The notes under the pieces were generated by a model. It saw only the letters and a list, made by a program, of their open reading frames with translations. It was not told the DNA's origin and did not search any database. From positions 2,815,501-2,879,500 of the forward strand of contig NZ_CP160849.1 of the NCBI RefSeq assembly GCF_040790665.1: a DNA stretch of 64,000 bases, in the 5' to 3' direction. Shown here one piece after another: positions 28,673 to 37,795 of the stretch; the first letter of the stretch is position 1, and each line of letters begins with the position of its first letter. A program made the position numbers and the translations under genes. This DNA is from Sulfitobacter pontiacus. GTDB taxonomy: Bacteria > Pseudomonadota > Alphaproteobacteria > Rhodobacterales > Rhodobacteraceae.

Positions 28673-29713
28673 TTAGGAACCGCTGCCCATTACAGTTTCT
28701 TCAGCAACAACCGACTGTGTTTTCGCCAGTTCTGGGTCGGAGACCAGACCGTATTCAGCCAAAGGACCGTCGGGACCGGCAATCTCGTCTGCCACGAAGA
28801 ACTCGGCATATTCTTTCAAGCCAGGGATCACGCCGATGTGCGCTTTCTTGACGTAGAAGAACAGCGGGCGGGATACGGGGTAGTCGCCACTCGAGATGGT
28901 TTCAACGGTGGGCTCAACGCCGCTCATGTTGGCGACGGTCAGCTTGTCGGTGTTGTTCTCGTAGAATGCCAGACCGAAGACGCCGATGCCGTCTTTGTTG
29001 CTTTCGATGCGCGCCAGCGTTTCGGTGTAGTCACCGTCGATGTCCACGGAAACACCATCGGTGCGCAGCGCGATACATGCTTTTTCAGCGGCTTTCTTGT
29101 CGTCGCCATTCGCGGCCTTAAAAGCTTCGAAGTCGCCGGTGGCTTCACAGCCTGCCAGGATCACTTTTTCTTCGAAAACTTCGCGTGTGCCGTGCTTGGT
29201 GCCGGGGATGTAGGCCTGGATCGGCTGCTCGGGGAAGCTGGCGTTCACGTCGGACCACATTTTGTTGGGGTTCGCCACGATCTCGCCGTCGACAACGACT
29301 TCGGCGGACAGGGCTTTGTACCAGTCTTCGGGGGTGAATTCGAATGTGTTGCCATTGATGTCAGACGCAAACACGATGCCGTCATAGCCGATCTGGACTT
29401 CGATGATGTCGGTCACACCGTTGGCGGCGCAGGCTTCGACTTCGGAGCTCTTGATCTGGCGCGAGGCGTTTGCCACGTCGATTGTGTTCTCGCCAACACC
29501 TTCACAAAAACGCTTCAGACCCGCCGAGGAGCCACCGGATTCAACAACAGGTGTCGGGAAATCGAAGTTTTCGCCAAAGGCTTCGGCTACGATGGACGCA
29601 TAGGGCAAAACAGTGGAGGAACCGGCAACCTGTACCTGATCACGCGCGGCAGCGGCGGTTGCGGATACGGCGGCAATGGCCAGCGCGGAAGTGGTGAGTT
29701 TAACGAGCGACAT
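28673..29713 (-). CDS. pstS: Phosphate-binding periplasmic protein PstS
   Basis: A 346-aa protein. ATG at 29713 starts a signal peptide (MSLVKLTTSALAIAAVSA, cleaved near AAA-RD) and has AGGAGA before it. The mature start VQVAGSSTVLPYASIVAEAF and VVESGGSSAGLKRFCEGVGE carry the phosphate-binding serines of the PstS family; GTREVFEEKV follows. It captures phosphate for PstCAB. It is separated from pstC by 108 bases and has its own Pho-box promoter. Confidence 0.97.
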   Translation of the reverse strand: MSLVKLTTSALAIAAVSATAAAARDQVQVAGSSTVLPYASIVAEAFGENFDFPTPVVESGGSSAGLKRFCEGVGENTIDVANASRQIKSSEVEACAANGVTDIIEVQIGYDGIVFASDINGNTFEFTPEDWYKALSAEVVVDGEIVANPNKMWSDVNASFPEQPIQAYIPGTKHGTREVFEEKVILAGCEATGDFEAFKAANGDDKKAAEKACIALRTDGVSVDIDGDYTETLARIESNKDGIGVFGLAFYENNTDKLTVANMSGVEPTVETISSGDYPVSRPLFFYVKKAHIGVIPGLKEYAEFFVADEIAGPDGPLAEYGLVSDPELAKTQSVVAEETVMGSGS

Positions 29714-29791
29714 GATGTCTCCTGTCAGCTTAGATTTGTCTGACCACCCCCATGGTGATCTTGCCGCACCAATAGGCGGGCGACACTGAGC

Positions 29792-29824
29792 TTTTGTGAC
29801 AGTCATGTTACAGTTTTATGACAC
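29792..29824 (-). promoter_or_regulatory. Triple Pho box of pstS
   Basis: On the reverse strand three 11-bp units follow one another: GTGTCATAAAA, CTGTAACATGA, CTGTCACAAAA. The outer two match the PhoB half-site consensus closely. It lies about 80 bp before the pstS start. Confidence 0.85.
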
Positions 29825-29865
29825 GGACGGAAATTGTAATTTCTTTTTGACCAAAATGCGCCCGA

Positions 29866-30909
29866 TCACGCCAGATCCATGGGCAAGATCACCGTGAATC
29901 GCGCCCCATCCCCCAGATCAGAGGTGATTTTCAACCGTCCGCGGTGCCGGTTCAGGATATGTTTTACAATCGCCAGCCCCAGCCCCGTCCCGCCAAGGGC
30001 GCGGCTGCGGTGGCTGTCGGCGCGGTAGAAGCGTTCGGTCAGGCGCGGCAGGTGCACAGGGTCGATCCCCGGCCCGTGGTCGCGGATGGTGACCCGCACC
30101 GCAGGCCCGCGCAAGGAAGGGTCACGCAAGGTCGTCTCGACCGAAATTTCAACGTCTTTACCCACGCCACCATATTTGATGCCGTTTTCAATAAGGTTCG
30201 TGAACACCTGCAACAGCTGGTCCGTATCCCCCATCAGGGGCAGCGGATCGTCCCCCATAGTCGCGACCAACGTCACATTCGCCTCTACGGCCAAGGGGTT
30301 GAGGTTGCGCATGGTCGATTGCAGCACATAGCGCAGATCGACCTTATCTGTCGGGCGCACCCGTTCGTCCGATTCGACGCGTGACAGCGACAGCAGATCG
30401 CCCACCAGCCGGTTCATGCGCTCGGCCTCTCCGGTCATGATCCCCAAAAACCGGTCCCGTGCGGGGGCGTCGTCACGCGCAGGACCGCGTAAGGTTTCAA
30501 TGAACCCCATCATCGCCGTCAGCGGGGTGCGCAATTCGTGGCTGACGTTGGCGACGAAATCGCGTCTCATCTGGCTGGCGTTGGTGACCTGTGTGATGTC
30601 TTGAAAGCTCAGCAAGACGTAATCCATGCCGGTCACCTTTCGGACGTGCACCCGAAAGGTTGTGTCATTGCCATTGTCGCTGGCCAGATATTGCGCCTCG
30701 CGCGGGGTATCATCCTGTTGGCATTGTTCGACCGCATCGACCACCGCAGGCTGGCGCAACACGTTGATGTAATGGCGGTCCAGCGCGCCACGGCCCAGCA
30801 GAACTTGGGCCGGCGCATTCATCGCGACGATACGTTCGGCCCGATCAACAGCAAGCGTAGGCAAAGGCAGCGCTGCCAGCAGATCCGGCAGATGCGGGCG
30901 CAGCACCAT
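29866..30909 (-). CDS. phoR: Phosphate regulon sensor histidine kinase PhoR
   Basis: A 347-aa kinase: an N-terminal PAS domain (about residues 10-105), HisKA with NVSHELRTPLTAM (His124) and HATPase with NLIENGIKYGG (N box), RDHGPGIDP and GGTGLGLAIVKHIL. No transmembrane helix is seen, unlike E. coli PhoR, so it should be soluble or peripherally bound. It ends about 150 bases before pstS and begins two bases after the carbonic anhydrase stop. Together with phoB in the same locus the identity is secure. Confidence 0.92.
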   Translation of the reverse strand: MVLRPHLPDLLAALPLPTLAVDRAERIVAMNAPAQVLLGRGALDRHYINVLRQPAVVDAVEQCQQDDTPREAQYLASDNGNDTTFRVHVRKVTGMDYVLLSFQDITQVTNASQMRRDFVANVSHELRTPLTAMMGFIETLRGPARDDAPARDRFLGIMTGEAERMNRLVGDLLSLSRVESDERVRPTDKVDLRYVLQSTMRNLNPLAVEANVTLVATMGDDPLPLMGDTDQLLQVFTNLIENGIKYGGVGKDVEISVETTLRDPSLRGPAVRVTIRDHGPGIDPVHLPRLTERFYRADSHRSRALGGTGLGLAIVKHILNRHRGRLKITSDLGDGARFTVILPMDLA

Positions 30910-30911
30910 GC

Positions 30912-31433
30912 TCAGACGGGTTTAAGCTGGTTGGCAAAGCGCCGCGCGTTGTCTTGGTAGTGTTTCGCGCTGGCCGTCAGCCCCGCAATCGCCGCCGCGT
31001 CCAGCTCGCGCACGACCTTCCCCGGTGCGCCCATCACAAGCGACCCGTCGGGGATCACCTTGTTTTCAGTGATCAACGCCCCTGCCCCGATCAGACAATT
31101 CTTGCCGATCTTGGCCCCGTTCAGGATCGTCGCCCCCATCCCGACCAGCGAGTTATCCCCGATGGTGCAGCCGTGCAACATGACCTTGTGACCGATCGTA
31201 CAGTTTTCCCCCACGGTCAACGGGCATCCCGGGTCCGTATGAAAGACGCAGTTTTCCTGCACATTACTGCCCTTGCCCACGAGGATCAGCTCGTTATCGC
31301 CGCGCAGCGTACAGCCGAACCAGACAGAGGCATCTGCCTCGAGCGTCACATTCCCGATGACATTGGCATCGGGGGCAACCCATGCATCCGCGTGAACCTG
31401 CGGGGTGATATCGGCCAGAGCGTAAAGCGTCAT
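30912..31433 (-). CDS. Gamma-class carbonic anhydrase family protein
   Basis: A 173-aa left-handed beta-helix protein with hexapeptide repeats ([40 protein letters not shown]) and the zinc-site histidines in [10 protein letters not shown] and [11 protein letters not shown]. Proteins like this (YrdA/PaaY) bind zinc; carbonic anhydrase activity is variable. It overlaps gmk by four bases and precedes phoR by two, so it is part of the yicC-gmk-phoR unit. Confidence 0.9.
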   Translation of the reverse strand: MTLYALADITPQVHADAWVAPDANVIGNVTLEADASVWFGCTLRGDNELILVGKGSNVQENCVFHTDPGCPLTVGENCTIGHKVMLHGCTIGDNSLVGMGATILNGAKIGKNCLIGAGALITENKVIPDGSLVMGAPGKVVRELDAAAIAGLTASAKHYQDNARRFANQLKPV

Positions 31434-32071
31434 TTCGTGTCCTCGAATTCTGATTGCAGCGCGCGCACATGATCCACCAGTTTCGGCTGCTGCGAAAGGC
31501 GCAATCTTTCGGCGGTGATGATCGACTTCAGCTTGGCCTCTGTTTCGGTCAGGTCGTCATTGACCAGCACGTAGTCGTAGCCGTCCCAATGGCTGATCTC
31601 GTCCCAGCTTTTCTCCATTCGAAGCGCGATGGTATCGGGGGCGTCCTGACCACGGGTTTCCAGACGCCGCCGCAGCTCTTTGATCGAGGGCGGCAGGATG
31701 AAGATCGACAGCACGTGCTGCTTGAGCGTCGAGTTGCTGATTTGCTGCGCGCCCTGCCAATCCACGTCGAACAGCACATCGCGGCCACTGTCGATCGCCT
31801 TTTGCACCGGTCCCTTGGGCGAGCCGTAATAGTTGTTGAAGACGCGGGCGTGCTCCAGCATATCGCCATCGTTCACCATGGCGCGGAAATCATCTTCGGC
31901 GGTGAAAAAATAGTCCTTGCCGTCTTCCTCGCCGACACGCGGTGCGCGGGTGGTGGCCGAGACAGAGAATTCAAGCGAGGTATCCCAATCGCGCAGCTTG
32001 CGGGCCAGCGTCGATTTACCCGCCCCCGAGGGCGAGCTGAGGATGATCAATAGGCCGCGTCTGTCGCTCAT
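31430..32071 (-). CDS. gmk: Guanylate kinase
   Basis: A 213-aa enzyme: P-loop [50 protein letters not shown] and the lid region. It converts GMP to GDP. It lies three bases after yicC, a widespread gene order, and overlaps the gamma carbonic anhydrase gene. Confidence 0.97.
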   Translation of the reverse strand: MSDRRGLLIILSSPSGAGKSTLARKLRDWDTSLEFSVSATTRAPRVGEEDGKDYFFTAEDDFRAMVNDGDMLEHARVFNNYYGSPKGPVQKAIDSGRDVLFDVDWQGAQQISNSTLKQHVLSIFILPPSIKELRRRLETRGQDAPDTIALRMEKSWDEISHWDGYDYVLVNDDLTETEAKLKSIITAERLRLSQQPKLVDHVRALQSEFEDTK

Positions 32072-32074
32072 GTC

Positions 32075-32965
32075 TTACTCCACATTTTGCACTTGTTCGC
32101 GCATCTGATCTATCACCGCCTTCAAGGCCAGCCCGATCTGGGTCAGCGCGGTGTTTTGTGCCTTGGCGCACAGTGTATTGGCCTCGCGGTTGAACTCCTG
32201 CATCAGGAAATCCAGCTTGCGCCCCACGGCCCCGTCCTGCGCCAGCAAGGCGCGGGCCGCATCCACATGGGCGTGCAGGCGGTCGATCTCTTCGGTGATG
32301 TCGGATTTGACGGCGATCAGCGCCAGTTCCTGCGCCAGTCGGTCAGCGTCCACGCCTTCGGCATTGTCCAGCACCCGCGAAAGATTGCGTTGCAGCGTCT
32401 GTGCCATCTCGTCCTTGCGCGTCTCGGCCAGCGCGGCGGCCTGTGTTGTCAACTCTGCCACCTGCGCCAACTGCGCCTCAAGAACCTGCGCCAAGGCAGC
32501 CCCTTCGCGGGCGCGCATGTCGTTGAAATCGGCAAGCACCGTGGGGAATTCCGCCAGCAGTGTCGCGCAAAGGGCGGCCACATCATCCACCGTCGTCGCC
32601 TGTTCAAGCACGCCGCGCATGGTGACGATATCGGTCGCCTTGGAGGGCGCAAGCGAGATCCCCGCATCCATCGCGCGCGCTTCGATCTGGTGCAGCGCGT
32701 CCAGCACGACATCAAGCTGATCCGCGTTCACCGTCAATGCGCCAGAGCCATCCTCGCGGGTGATCCGTAGATTGCAGGTGACATTGCCGCGGGCGATGGC
32801 GGCGCTTAGCGTCTTGCGCAGGCCCGCCTCCAGCCCGTCGATCCAGTCGGGCACACGCAGGCGCAGGTCGAGCCCCTTGCCATTAACCGATCGCAATTCC
32901 CACCCCCAACTGTGCGGGCCGGACGCACCACTGGCCGAGGCGAAACCCGTCATTGAACGTATCAT
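32075..32965 (-). CDS. YicC-family endoribonuclease
   Basis: A 296-aa protein. ATG at 32965 gives the invariant start MIRSMTGFASASG; the frame extends upstream to 33040 but without conservation signs. The middle holds ELRSVNGKGLDLRLRVPDWI and the C-terminus DITEEIDRLHAHVDAARALL plus GRKLDFLMQEFNREANTLCA, the DUF1732 signature. E. coli YicC is an RNase that trims small RNAs. It heads the yicC-gmk unit. Confidence 0.93.
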   Translation of the reverse strand: MIRSMTGFASASGASGPHSWGWELRSVNGKGLDLRLRVPDWIDGLEAGLRKTLSAAIARGNVTCNLRITREDGSGALTVNADQLDVVLDALHQIEARAMDAGISLAPSKATDIVTMRGVLEQATTVDDVAALCATLLAEFPTVLADFNDMRAREGAALAQVLEAQLAQVAELTTQAAALAETRKDEMAQTLQRNLSRVLDNAEGVDADRLAQELALIAVKSDITEEIDRLHAHVDAARALLAQDGAVGRKLDFLMQEFNREANTLCAKAQNTALTQIGLALKAVIDQMREQVQNVE

Positions 32966-33061
32966 GGCATGGTCCTTGTCGATTGCGATTGTTGCGCGCC
33001 TTAAAAGGGAAAGTCGCAAATGGGGCAAGTAAAAAGCCATTCTGCCGCACGAGGTCTCCCC

Positions 33062-33076
33062 TTAACGGTCTGTTAA
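33062..33076. promoter_or_regulatory. Perfect CtrA box
   Basis: TTAA-CGGTCTG-TTAA matches the full CtrA consensus TTAA-N7-TTAA and is followed by CC. It lies 118 bp before the PAS gene at 33194 and 97 bp before the divergent yicC start. Confidence 0.65.
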
Positions 33077-33193
33077 CCAAGTTTGCTGTTATATCTACAA
33101 ATTACCGCTGATTTGACTAAACTCAGGCAATACATCGCGGCCCTGCTGCCGCCCCCCGTCCTGCTCTTGTCCCGACCGCAATAAGGCTGCCCG

Positions 33194-33853
33194 ATGAAAC
33201 ATCTTCCCCCTCTGGATGATATGCCCCAGACCGGCTCTCGCCGCGTGATGCCGCCCCCGACACCCGCGATGGTTGACGTGCGGGCCTATTGGCAGGGGCT
33301 TTGCCGTGGTCAGCCGGTTCCGTTCCGGTCACAGATCGACCCTGCACAGATCACCTCCGTGCTGGATCGCGCCTTTGTTCTGGAACGCAGGCGGTCTGAA
33401 CTGGCGCGGTTTCGCGTCGCCGGATCGCAGCTGTGCACTGCCATGGGGATGGATCTGCGCGGGATGCCGATGATCTCTCTGTTCGACCCGTCCGAGCGTC
33501 GCCGCTGCAGTGATTGGCTGGATCACATTCTGTCACAGCCCGCCACCGGAGAGATGACGCTCACCGCGGGGGATGCGGCCGTTCAGGCGCGTATGCTGGT
33601 GCTGCCGTTGCGCAGTGACATGGGGCAGATCGACCGGATGCTTGGCTGTCTGGAGATCACATCCAATGCCATCGAGCATCCGGGCTTGTATCGGATCGGC
33701 GATCTTGCCACGACACCGATCCCGCGCCCGCCACGGGCCGATGTGGCAGAGGAAACGCGCGCGCCCTGCCCCGAAGGTTTCGCCGATCCCGCCGCGCGTT
33801 TTGCCGCGCGGTCCGGTCGCAACCGGCCAGCCTATCTACGGGTCGTGAAGTAA
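33194..33853 (+). CDS. PAS-domain protein (PAS_5/DUF1369 type)
   Basis: A 219-aa protein. After a proline-rich N-terminus comes VDVRAYWQGLCRGQPVPFRS, then RFRVAGSQLCTAMGMDLRGM and LEITSNAIEHPGLYRI, the layout of the alphaproteobacterial PAS_5 family. No output domain is attached. Members of this family often occur in the CtrA regulon or in motility/cell-cycle contexts; the CtrA box in front of this gene agrees. The ligand and partner are unknown. Confidence 0.8.
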   Translation: MKHLPPLDDMPQTGSRRVMPPPTPAMVDVRAYWQGLCRGQPVPFRSQIDPAQITSVLDRAFVLERRRSELARFRVAGSQLCTAMGMDLRGMPMISLFDPSERRRCSDWLDHILSQPATGEMTLTAGDAAVQARMLVLPLRSDMGQIDRMLGCLEITSNAIEHPGLYRIGDLATTPIPRPPRADVAEETRAPCPEGFADPAARFAARSGRNRPAYLRVVK

Positions 33854-33896
33854 ACGGGGTAACCCCGATGGGACGCCCCCCGATGCCGCAAAAGAA

Positions 33897-33928
33897 AAAG
33901 GCCGCGCATGACGATATGCGCGGCCTTT
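33897..33928. terminator. Bidirectional terminator
   Basis: AAAGGCCGCGCAT and ATGCGCGGCCTTT form a perfect 13-bp stem around GACGAT, with T-rich flanks on both strands. It separates the convergent PAS and DAHP-synthase genes. Confidence 0.88.
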
Positions 33929-33950
33929 CTTATTGCATGAGCTGCGGCAG

Positions 33951-35324
33951 TTAGCCGACGGCTTTGACCTGTTGGTTCGCCCGGCGTGCCGACAGTTCCT
34001 CGGCCACGAGGAAGGCAAGCTCCAGCGACTGGCTGGCGTTCAAACGCGGGTCGCAGGCAGTGTGGTAGCGGTCAGACAGGTCTTCGTCCTGAACGGCGCG
34101 GACACCACCAGTACATTCTGTCACATCCTGACCGGTCATCTCAAAGTGGACACCACCGGGCACGGTGCCCTCGGCCCCATGTACCGCAAAGAATTCACGC
34201 ACTTCGCGCAGCACGGAATCAAAGGGCCGCGTCTTATAGCCGCTTGAGGATTTGATCGTGTTGCCATGCATGGGGTCACAGGTCCAGACGACATTCGCGC
34301 CCTCTTCCTGCACGGTCTTGATCAGACGCGGCAGGTGTTCACCGACATTGCCGGCCCCGAAACGCGCGATCAGGGTCAGGCGACCCTCTTCGTTTTCGGG
34401 GTTCAGCTTGTGCATCAACAGCTTGAGGTCATCGCTGGTCATCGTCGGGCCACACTTCAGGCCGATGGGGTTCTGAACGCCGCGGGCAAATTCCACATGC
34501 GCGCCATCGGGCTGACGTGTCCGGTCGCCGATCCAGATCATGTGACCCGAGCCCGCCAGCCATTTCCCGGTCTGGCTGTCCTGACGGCACAGTGCCTCTT
34601 CGTATTCCAGCAGCAGCGATTCGTGGCTGGTATAATATTCCACCGATTGCAGGGTATGCGCCGTCTCGGACGTGACACCCGCCGCCGCCATGAAATCAAG
34701 CGTGTCTGAAATGCGGTTCGCGATCTCGCGGTATTTTTCCGCCTTTTCGCTTTCGGTAAAGCCCAAAGTCCAGCCGTGCACCTGATGCACATCGGCATAG
34801 CCGCCGGTCGAGAATGCGCGGATCAGGTTCAGGGTCGCGGCGGCCTGTGTGTAGGCGCGCAGCATCTTTTTAGGATCGGGAATACGGGCGTCGGCGGTAA
34901 AGGCGAGCTCGTTGATGATGTCACCGCGGTAGCTTGGCAGTTCCACCCCATCCACGGTTTCAGTCGGCGCTGAACGCGGCTTGGCGAACTGACCCGCCAT
35001 GCGGCCCAGCTTGATCACCGGCACTTTGGCACCGTGGGTCAGCACGATGGCCATCTGCAACATCACCTTGAAGGTGTCGCGGATCATATCGCTGCTGAAT
35101 TGTTCGAAGCTTTCGGCGCAATCGCCGCCCTGAAGCAAGAACGCCTCGCCACGGCCCGCCGCCGCCAGATGCTTTTTCAGCCGCCGCGCTTCACCCGCAA
35201 AGACCAACAATGGATAACGGGACAATTCAGCTTCGACCGCGCGCAGCGCGTCCTGATCAGGATAGTCGGGCATCTGGATCCGCGGTTTGTCGCGCCAGCT
35301 TGATTTTGTCCAATCGGTCATCAT
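33951..35324 (-). CDS. 3-deoxy-7-phosphoheptulonate synthase, class II
   Basis: A 457-aa enzyme of the plant/actinobacterial (class II) DAHP synthase family: [62 protein letters not shown] and [18 protein letters not shown] with metal-binding residues. It starts the shikimate pathway by joining PEP and erythrose-4-phosphate. ATG at 35324 and the next codon (ATG at 35321) are both possible starts. It diverges from the GlxA-type regulator. Confidence 0.95.
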   Translation of the reverse strand: MMTDWTKSSWRDKPRIQMPDYPDQDALRAVEAELSRYPLLVFAGEARRLKKHLAAAGRGEAFLLQGGDCAESFEQFSSDMIRDTFKVMLQMAIVLTHGAKVPVIKLGRMAGQFAKPRSAPTETVDGVELPSYRGDIINELAFTADARIPDPKKMLRAYTQAAATLNLIRAFSTGGYADVHQVHGWTLGFTESEKAEKYREIANRISDTLDFMAAAGVTSETAHTLQSVEYYTSHESLLLEYEEALCRQDSQTGKWLAGSGHMIWIGDRTRQPDGAHVEFARGVQNPIGLKCGPTMTSDDLKLLMHKLNPENEEGRLTLIARFGAGNVGEHLPRLIKTVQEEGANVVWTCDPMHGNTIKSSSGYKTRPFDSVLREVREFFAVHGAEGTVPGGVHFEMTGQDVTECTGGVRAVQDEDLSDRYHTACDPRLNASQSLELAFLVAEELSARRANQQVKAVG

Positions 35325-35525
35325 TTTTCTCCGAAGTCCGCAGCGCCCGAAGTGTCAGGCGCAAACATTGTGAAATTGTGGTATATAAAGGTCTGGCCCA
35401 AGTGACCAGAACCGAAATTCAACCTATTGACCTTCGCCCCCGCCCGTGGGCAAGGTTTTCGGCAGGTTTTTGAGGGCAGCGCCCACTTTGCCCCAACGTA
35501 TAACGCAAACCTGAAAGGCGACGTG

Positions 35526-36530
35526 ATGAGTGACACCCGTCTGGCCAACCGCATTCTTCCTGACGCTGAAAAGACACGGCGCTTTGTCTTTGTGCTGCTG
35601 GAAAACTTTACCATGCTCAGCTTTGCCTCGGCGGTGGAATGTCTGCGCATCGCCAACCGCATGGCGGGTCGTCCGGCCTATGACTGGCGTCTGATCGGCG
35701 AGGATGGCGGGCGCGTGCGCTGTTCGGCTGGGGCGGAATTTACGCTGGATGGCGATCTGGACGATCTGGGCCGCGACGACACGCTGGTGGTGTGCAGCGG
35801 CATCGACGTGCAGGCGGCGACGACCAAGAAGCTGCTGGGATGGCTGCGCCGGGAGGCCCGCAAGGGCATGATGGTCGGCGGTCTGTGCACGGCCGCCTTC
35901 ACGCTGGCCAAGGCCGGATTGCTGGACGGGAAGAAAGCCACGATCCACTGGGAAAATCAGGATAGTTTCAGCGAAGACTTCGAGGATGTCACCCTGACAA
36001 AATCGGTCTTTGTGGTGGACGGCAACCGGATGACGACAGCGGGCGGGACATCCTCGATCGATCTGATGCTCAAGCTGATTGCCGACGATCTGGGCGAGGA
36101 TCTGGCAAATGCCGTTGCCGACCAGCTGATCTATAGCTCCATCCGCACGGACCAGGACACGCAGCGTCTGTCGGTGCCCACCCGTATCGGCGTGCGGCAT
36201 CCCAAGCTGGGTCAGGTCATCCAGATGATGGAGGCCAATATCGAAGAGCCGATCAGCCCGTCCTCATTGGCGCGCGATGTCGGCATGTCCACGCGGCAGC
36301 TTGAACGGCTGTTCCGCCGCTACCTCAACCGCAGCCCCAAACGCTATTACATGGAACTGCGCCTGCAAAAGGCGCGTAACCTGCTGATGCAAACGGATAT
36401 GAGCGTGATCAACGTGGCGCTGGCCTGTGGCTTTGCCTCGCCGTCGCATTTTTCCAAATGCTACCGTGCGCATTATAACACGACACCTTACCGCGAACGC
36501 GGGTCGCATGCGGCCAAGCCCGTCGCCTAA
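35526..36530 (+). CDS. GlxA-type transcriptional regulator (DJ-1/PfpI + AraC)
   Basis: A 334-aa protein. Residues about 20-190 are a DJ-1/PfpI-like domain with the nucleophile-elbow stretch VGGLCTAAFTLAKAGLLDGK; the C-terminus is an AraC-type double helix-turn-helix (SSLARDVGMSTRQLERLFRR; INVALACGFASPSHFSKCYR). Relatives (GbdR, CdhR, ArgR) respond to betaine, carnitine or arginine. ATG at 35526 follows AAAGGCGACGTG; a longer frame to 35427 is not supported. The target genes are not evident here. Confidence 0.9.
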   Translation: MSDTRLANRILPDAEKTRRFVFVLLENFTMLSFASAVECLRIANRMAGRPAYDWRLIGEDGGRVRCSAGAEFTLDGDLDDLGRDDTLVVCSGIDVQAATTKKLLGWLRREARKGMMVGGLCTAAFTLAKAGLLDGKKATIHWENQDSFSEDFEDVTLTKSVFVVDGNRMTTAGGTSSIDLMLKLIADDLGEDLANAVADQLIYSSIRTDQDTQRLSVPTRIGVRHPKLGQVIQMMEANIEEPISPSSLARDVGMSTRQLERLFRRYLNRSPKRYYMELRLQKARNLLMQTDMSVINVALACGFASPSHFSKCYRAHYNTTPYRERGSHAAKPVA

Positions 36531-37636
36531 TCGTTACTGATCCGGTACACCGCACCGTTCCCGACCGAGATAAACCAGATCGCGCCGTCCGGTGCCTCTA
36601 TGATGTCGCGCACCCGTGCCGTGGCGGGGGTAGAGATTTGCGCCACCTCGGCCAGCGGATCGCCCTGTAGCCGCGCGATATAATTGAACTTGAGCGAGCC
36701 AACGAAGATATCGCCCCGCCACTCGGGAAACATCTTGCCCGAATAGACCAGCAACCCCGAGGGCGCGATAGACGGGTCCCAGTAGAAGGCGGGCTGCTCC
36801 ATCCCCTTCTTCGCGGTGCCTTCGCCGATCTTGGCACCGGAGTAGTGACGCCCGTAGGATATCACCGGCCATCCGTAATTCGCGCCCTTGCGGACCGCGT
36901 TAACCTCGTCTCCGCCGCGCGCCCCATGTTCTGACACCCAAAGATTGCCCTCCAGATCAAGCGCTGCCCCTTGCGGGTTGCGATGCCCGTAGGACCAGAT
37001 TTCCGGCAGCACGTCGTCGCGCCCGACAAACGGGTTATCGGCGGGCACAGTACCGTCACGGTTCACCCGCACGACAGAGCCGTTGTGCTGCCCCAGATCC
37101 TGCGCCGCCGGACGGTCGCCGCGCTCTCCGACGGTGACGAAAAGCGTGCCATCGCGCGCCTCGACCACGCGGCTGCCAAAGTGCTGACCGGCGGCAGACC
37201 CGCGTGACATGGTAAAGAGATCGCGTAGATTTTCGAGCCGCGCACCATCCTGCGACAGCTCTGCCGCGGCAAGCGCGGTACCGGCCCCACCCTCAAGCGC
37301 CTTGGCATAGGTCAGGAATACAGTGCGCGATCTGTCAAAATCCCGTGCCAGCGTGATATCCAGCAAGCCGCCCTGCCCTGCGTCAACGACCTGCGGTGCG
37401 CCGGTAACCTCTTGGCTGGTGCCCTCGCGGACCCGCAGCAAGCGGCCGTCGCGTTCGGTGACCAGCACGTCCCCATTTGGCAAAATCGCCAGCGCCCAAG
37501 GCGTCTCCAGCCCTGACACCTGCTGGGTGATCCGCAGCTCTTGCGCGCCAAGGCCCGACGGGCCCATGACCGATCCGGCTATGACCAACGCCCCGATGGC
37601 CCGTGCGGCCTGATGTATCATCCCCCCGCGAAACAT
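36527..37636 (-). CDS. Secreted PQQ-dependent sugar dehydrogenase family protein
   Basis: A 369-aa protein of the glucose/sorbosone dehydrogenase (GSDH) fold, a six-bladed propeller: VSGLETPWALAILPNGDVLV, GDRPAAQDLGQHNGSVVRVN, WSYGHRNPQGAALDLEGNLW and EHGARGGDEVNAV, where family members bind PQQ and calcium. A signal peptide (GALVIAGSVMGPSGLGA) sends it to the periplasm. It overlaps the end of the convergent regulator by four bases. The substrate cannot be told. ATG at 37621 is an alternative start. Confidence 0.88.
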   Translation of the reverse strand: MFRGGMIHQAARAIGALVIAGSVMGPSGLGAQELRITQQVSGLETPWALAILPNGDVLVTERDGRLLRVREGTSQEVTGAPQVVDAGQGGLLDITLARDFDRSRTVFLTYAKALEGGAGTALAAAELSQDGARLENLRDLFTMSRGSAAGQHFGSRVVEARDGTLFVTVGERGDRPAAQDLGQHNGSVVRVNRDGTVPADNPFVGRDDVLPEIWSYGHRNPQGAALDLEGNLWVSEHGARGGDEVNAVRKGANYGWPVISYGRHYSGAKIGEGTAKKGMEQPAFYWDPSIAPSGLLVYSGKMFPEWRGDIFVGSLKFNYIARLQGDPLAEVAQISTPATARVRDIIEAPDGAIWFISVGNGAVYRISND

Positions 37637-37795
37637 GGCTTTCCCTCTTCATACAACCTATCCCTGCAAACCTAGCGCAGACAAAGCGTCGATCCACATC
37701 ATCTTGCGCCACTTTACCTAGGGATAACGCTTTTCTTTTCCAAAATCGCCGCATAGGCTCTGGCGCAGAACACCATGTTCAACAGGGAGAGAAAC

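Noticed and set aside
28577-29743. 388-codon antisense frame over pstS
   Set aside because: pstS has signal peptide, motifs and ribosome-binding site; the antisense frame has none.
36527-36530. Gene fusion or frameshift between the GlxA-type regulator and the PQQ-type dehydrogenase
   Set aside because: The two genes are convergent and merely share four bases at their stops; both are full length.
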